This document shows, in pieces, positions 8,905 through 11,577 of a DNA stretch of 11,577 bases; the first letter of the stretch is position 1, and every line of letters starts with the position of its first letter. The DNA is from Entamoeba invadens IP1 (lineage: Eukaryota; Evosea; Mastigamoebida; Endamoebidae). The notes below the pieces were generated by a model, which searched no databases, was not told the origin of the DNA, and saw only the letters and a program-made list of their open reading frames with translations. A program made the translations under genes and the position numbers. The stretch lies in the NCBI RefSeq assembly GCF_000330505.1, contig NW_004443781.1, positions 29,163-40,739 on the forward strand, read 5' to 3'.

Positions 8905-9420
8905 CAGTCAAAGTTTGTTTAGAAAGGATATAATTATTATTGGTTAGGATTTGTTTTTTTAAAAAATGGGTATAATTTTTAATAAAATGGATACAATTTT
9001 TTGAGAAATGATTTGATTATCCGAAAAGGGGATATTTCCCAATAAAATGGATTAAAATCAATTAAATGGGATCGGATTATTTATAAAAAGGATTTGTTTT
9101 CTTATAAAAGGACGCAATTCCTAATAATTGAGACGCTATTTCTTTAAAATGGATATATTTTCGATTAATGGGATTGAATTCTTTATAAAAAGTATCGAAT
9201 TTTTTAAATTTGGACAGAATTTCTCAAAAAAGGGTGTATTTACTGAAAGATTGGGCAAATTTACGTTGAAAAAAGATTGAATTCTTTATAAGTTATTGTG
9301 TTTTTACAGTCTTTTAAACAATTCAAAAATTAACAAAAATAACGTACTAAAAATTTAATAATTTATACTAAATATTATAGTATTATTTAACAAATTTCAT
9401 AAAAAAAACTCAATGAAAAA
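8905..9420 (+). repeat. Left terminal inverted repeat (516 bp) with a periodic array
   Basis: Compared base by base with the complement of 10826-11339, the outer ~455 bp are identical. The inner part differs by two substitutions and an eight- versus six-A run. It contains 18 A-tract/GGAT/T-tract units at about 20.5-bp spacing (8926-9274) and a second TACAGTC at 9305-9311. Confidence 0.95.
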
Positions 9421-9488
9421 ATAATTCTTGAAACATTATTTACAAATCAAATATAAAAATAAACATTTTAAACATAATAATCAGAACA

Positions 9489-10241
9489 ATGAGTCGATTA
9501 GATTATGTTGATACTTGTGTTCCAGAATCTCCTATAACCTACACACAAAACGCTCCAGAACCTTTACAGGGTATCTCGGTACAACAGGTACCAATTACAT
9601 ATCAGGAATTGCCTCCTTTACCAAAAAGAAAAAGAGGAAGACCGAAAAAGACACAATTATTAAACACTTCTGCGACACTTCCTACATCATCCACATCAAA
9701 TCTTTCCTACAAGAAGAGAGTGTACACACGAATAACTAACCAAATTAGAGACAAACTTATCGAAATGTGGAAAGAACATGGAGACTTTTGGTTATCGGGA
9801 AAGTATTCAGAAGAAGTTGGTATCAAGAAAAAATATGTTGAAAATATGTTAGTAAAACTAAGAGCTGGCAAATCTATTTACCCCAAGAACCATTATTATA
9901 GAAAAAGTCGTACACTTCCTTTTCAACATCTTGTTGAAAATGCAATCATAAGAGACAGCACGATAACAATCGATGAAATCCGCGAGACGATTGCACAGGA
10001 AGAAAAACTTAGGATGCAAAGAGGACAGGAAGAAATTATACTAAATTTTGAAAACATCGACAATACCATGATTTCAGATGAAGAGCTTGATAATTACGCG
10101 CCTTCCAAATCTTCGATTGCCAAATTTATGAGTGGACAAACAGCCAAAAACGAGGAACGAGAAGTCCCGATATTTTCGTTTAAACGAGTAAAAAATAGAG
10201 GAGTGTCGGCCAACACAACAGATAACAAAACAAAAAAATGA
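9489..10241 (+). CDS. Transposase N-terminal DNA-binding portion (250 aa open frame)
   Basis: This is the uninterrupted first open frame of the transposase gene. The Met at 9489 is chosen because it is the first ATG after the left TIR and precedes the AT-hook. The Pro/Gln/Thr-rich N-terminus (1-45) looks disordered. The AT-hook at 46-54, basic segment and helical region follow. The frame ends inside a Lys-rich linker just before the catalytic domain. If translated as is, it would yield a DNA-binding protein without catalytic residues, which could compete for TIR binding; that role is speculation. Confidence 0.7.
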   Translation: MSRLDYVDTCVPESPITYTQNAPEPLQGISVQQVPITYQELPPLPKRKRGRPKKTQLLNTSATLPTSSTSNLSYKKRVYTRITNQIRDKLIEMWKEHGDFWLSGKYSEEVGIKKKYVENMLVKLRAGKSIYPKNHYYRKSRTLPFQHLVENAIIRDSTITIDEIRETIAQEEKLRMQRGQEEIILNFENIDNTMISDEELDNYAPSKSSIAKFMSGQTAKNEEREVPIFSFKRVKNRGVSANTTDNKTKK

Positions 10242-10250
10242 AGCAGTTAA

Positions 10251-10724
10251 TCAACTTGTAGTTATATATCCGGCGGAGCAAAATGGGTCTGTGTCGATGA
10301 GACGAGTTGGAGAGTTGGTACAACAGCAGCTTATGGATGGGCAGCACGAGGAAAAGAATGTTTTGTAACCAAAGCAAAAGGAGGAGTGAGGCTGACATCG
10401 ATATGTGCTTTGAACTGTGATGGCTTTTCGTATTGCAATTTGACTTTTGGCACTAACACAATCGAATCATTCAAAACATATTTCAAATATCTCGTACATG
10501 AATATGATTTAAAGGGGCGTCGATGTGTTTTTTGGTGCGACAACTGCGATATACATAATTGTATTCAAAGAGTGCTCGAAGGAACGGGTCATGTCTTAGT
10601 TTTTAATGCTGCGTATTCACCTGCACTGAATCCTATAGAAAATGTTTTTGGGTTGTGGAAACGCAGAGTAGAAAAAAAAATATCAGAATTTGGAGAAGTG
10701 TTTAAGATTTGCTCGACAAAATAA
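10251..10724 (+). pseudogene. Transposase catalytic portion (DDE_3-like), open frame fragment
   Basis: This frame is open from 10251 to the TAA at 10722-10724. It contains all three catalytic acids (10296, 10539, 10638), the Tyr-Ser-Pro-Ala-Leu-Asn-Pro-Ile-Glu block characteristic of Tc1/mariner enzymes, and the Leu-Trp-Lys-Arg-Arg helix that follows the last Glu in these enzymes. There is no proper start codon at its beginning. Confidence 0.85.
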
Positions 10725-10825
10725 CAGAAGGATTCAAATCGATAAACAGTGAAGAAGCACAAGCAACATTTGAAAAGGTTAGAGAGGAAATATGACCCAA
10801 AGTTTTCAACCGAGAAGATATTTAA

Positions 10826-11339
10826 TTTTTCATTGAGTTTTTTATGAAATTTGTTAGATAATATTATAATATTTAGTATAAATTATTAAATTTTTAGTAC
10901 GTTATTTTTGTTAATTTTTGAATTGTTTAAAAGACTGTAAAAACACAATAACTTATAAAGAATTCAATCTTTTTTCAACGTAAATTTGCCCAATCTTTCA
11001 GTAAATACACCCTTTTTTGAGAAATTCTGTCCAAATTTAAAAAATTCGATACTTTTTATAAAGAATTCAATCCCATTAATCGAAAATATATCCATTTTAA
11101 AGAAATAGCGTCTCAATTATTAGGAATTGCGTCCTTTTATAAGAAAACAAATCCTTTTTATAAATAATCCGATCCCATTTAATTGATTTTAATCCATTTT
11201 ATTGGGAAATATCCCCTTTTCGGATAATCAAATCATTTCTCAAAAAATTGTATCCATTTTATTAAAAATTATACCCATTTTTTAAAAAAACAAATCCTAA
11301 CCAATAATAATTATATCCTTTCTAAACAAACTTTGACTG
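10826..11339 (-). repeat. Right terminal inverted repeat (514 bp) with a periodic array
   Basis: Reverse complement of 8905-9420, with differences only in the innermost ~60 bp. It carries the mirrored 20.5-bp array and an inner copy of the terminal word (GACTG at 10933-10937 against 11335-11339, 402 bp apart). Confidence 0.95.
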
Positions 11340-11341
11340 TA
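11340..11341. repeat. TA target-site duplication, right copy
   Basis: TA directly after GACTG, pairing with 8903-8904. Confidence 0.85.
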
Positions 11342-11577
11342 TTGCAAAATTATTCAAATAAAGTCTTTCTGATAATAAGTTATTCCTTTTTTTAAAAAAA
11401 TAAATTTTGTTTTTATTTTTAAACATATTAAATCGTGGTTTTTATTGATTATTTTTGTGTGTTTTAGTTGTAAGTTATAATGAAATATCACATTTTGTAA
11501 ATTAAGAAGGTTGTTGCCCATTTTGTTATTTTTATTTAAAACTTTAATAATCTCAAAAACCAATTATTTTTATCAGT
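11342..11577. other. A+T-rich right flank, no gene seen
   Basis: Low-complexity A/T sequence beyond the transposon. A 69-codon minus-strand frame (11354-11563) is Lys/Asn/Ile-rich, as expected by chance in such DNA, and has no motif. Confidence 0.5.

Larger units (their letters stand above)
9489..10795 (+). pseudogene. Tc1/mariner-like DD32E transposase, frameshifted
   Basis: The transposase would bind the TIRs and cut and rejoin DNA at TA. The first 250 codons (9489-10241) carry an AT-hook, Lys-Arg-Lys-Arg-Gly-Arg-Pro-Lys-Lys (residues 46-54), and a helix-turn-helix-like region (about 85-127). The frame then breaks at a seven-A run (10232-10238), passes one frame over (Asn-Glu-Ala-Val-Asn-Gln-Leu-Val) and returns by about 10263, giving the catalytic half. 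First Asp is in Cys-Val-Asp-Glu-Thr-Ser-Trp (10296), second in Trp-Cys-Asp-Asn (10539), and Glu in Asn-Pro-Ile-Glu-Asn-Val-Phe (10638). Thirty-two residues separate the last two, so DD32E instead of the usual DD34E/D. A third shift near 10700-10706 moves the natural C-terminus (Leu-Asp-Lys-Ile-Thr-Glu-Gly-Phe...) to a TGA at 10793-10795. Total about 435 codons. The present copy cannot make a full enzyme unless these shifts are sequence errors. Confidence 0.88.
8905..11339. mobile_element. Complete Tc1/mariner-like transposon with about 515-bp TIRs (2435 bp)
   Basis: The ends read CAGTCAAAGT inward from both sides and are flanked by TA. TIRs run 8905-9420 and 10826-11339. The element holds one plus-strand transposase gene with three frameshifts and almost nothing else: 68 bp separate the left TIR from the start codon and about 30 bp separate the final stop from the right TIR. 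Mariner-like DNA transposons are known in Entamoeba. Whether this long-TIR subfamily has been named I cannot tell from the sequence. Confidence 0.93.

Noticed and set aside
8905..9420. TIR array as a CRISPR array or satellite
   Set aside because: Units are too short and too divergent for a repeat-spacer array, and the whole array is duplicated in inverse at the other transposon end.
10242..10262. A tiny intron in the transposase instead of frameshifts
   Set aside because: About 20 nt is below any known intron size in the genus. The intermediate frame reads sensible residues (Asn-Glu-Ala-Val-Asn-Gln-Leu-Val), fitting two opposite one-base shifts.

Overview
The window looks like nuclear DNA of an Entamoeba species, probably one rich in DNA transposons such as E. 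invadens; the species is an inference. Three things support the genus: a transmembrane kinase with a long CxxC-repeat ectodomain (the Entamoeba TMK family), an intron starting with the Entamoeba donor GTTTGT, and gene bodies that are clearly richer in G+C than the very A+T-rich spacers around them.

Layout. (1) 1-4242, plus strand: the 3' part of a TMK-type receptor kinase gene whose start lies outside the window. The kinase domain (about 3430-4242) is intact in its key motifs. The ectodomain is read in three different frames, with five frameshifts between about 354 and 2753, and the membrane-spanning segment is unusually short, so this is a decaying gene or a poorly resolved consensus. (2) 4243-6790: a 2.5-kb A+T-rich convergent spacer with one hairpin (6259-6298) and one weak two-exon candidate gene on the minus strand (5402-5681). 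(3) 6791-7795: a roughly 1.0-kb non-coding element with 13-bp terminal inverted repeats starting CAGGG, like a non-autonomous hAT transposon. It sits inside the last codons of the next gene. (4) 7755-8603, minus strand: an RBR (RING-IBR-RING) E3 ubiquitin ligase. Its apparently missing RING2 half is recovered by removing a 69-nt intron, and its last 13 residues come from the transposon. (5) 8905-11339: a complete Tc1/mariner-like element of 2435 bp flanked by a TA duplication. It has giant (about 515 bp) nearly identical terminal inverted repeats and a transposase gene with an AT-hook, a helix-turn-helix region and a DD32E catalytic triad, broken by three frameshifts.

The most unusual structure is inside the mariner TIRs. 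Each holds 18 degenerate A-tract/GGAT/T-tract units spaced about 20.5 bp apart, close to two turns of the helix. The array is bracketed by two direct copies of TACAGTC, one at the outer end and one 402 bp inside. Together with the AT-hook transposase this suggests a helically phased, bent binding platform. The TIRs almost touch both ends of the transposase gene, so its promoter must lie in the TIR, and the same promoter would face the gene from the other end.

No RNA genes or CRISPR arrays were seen.
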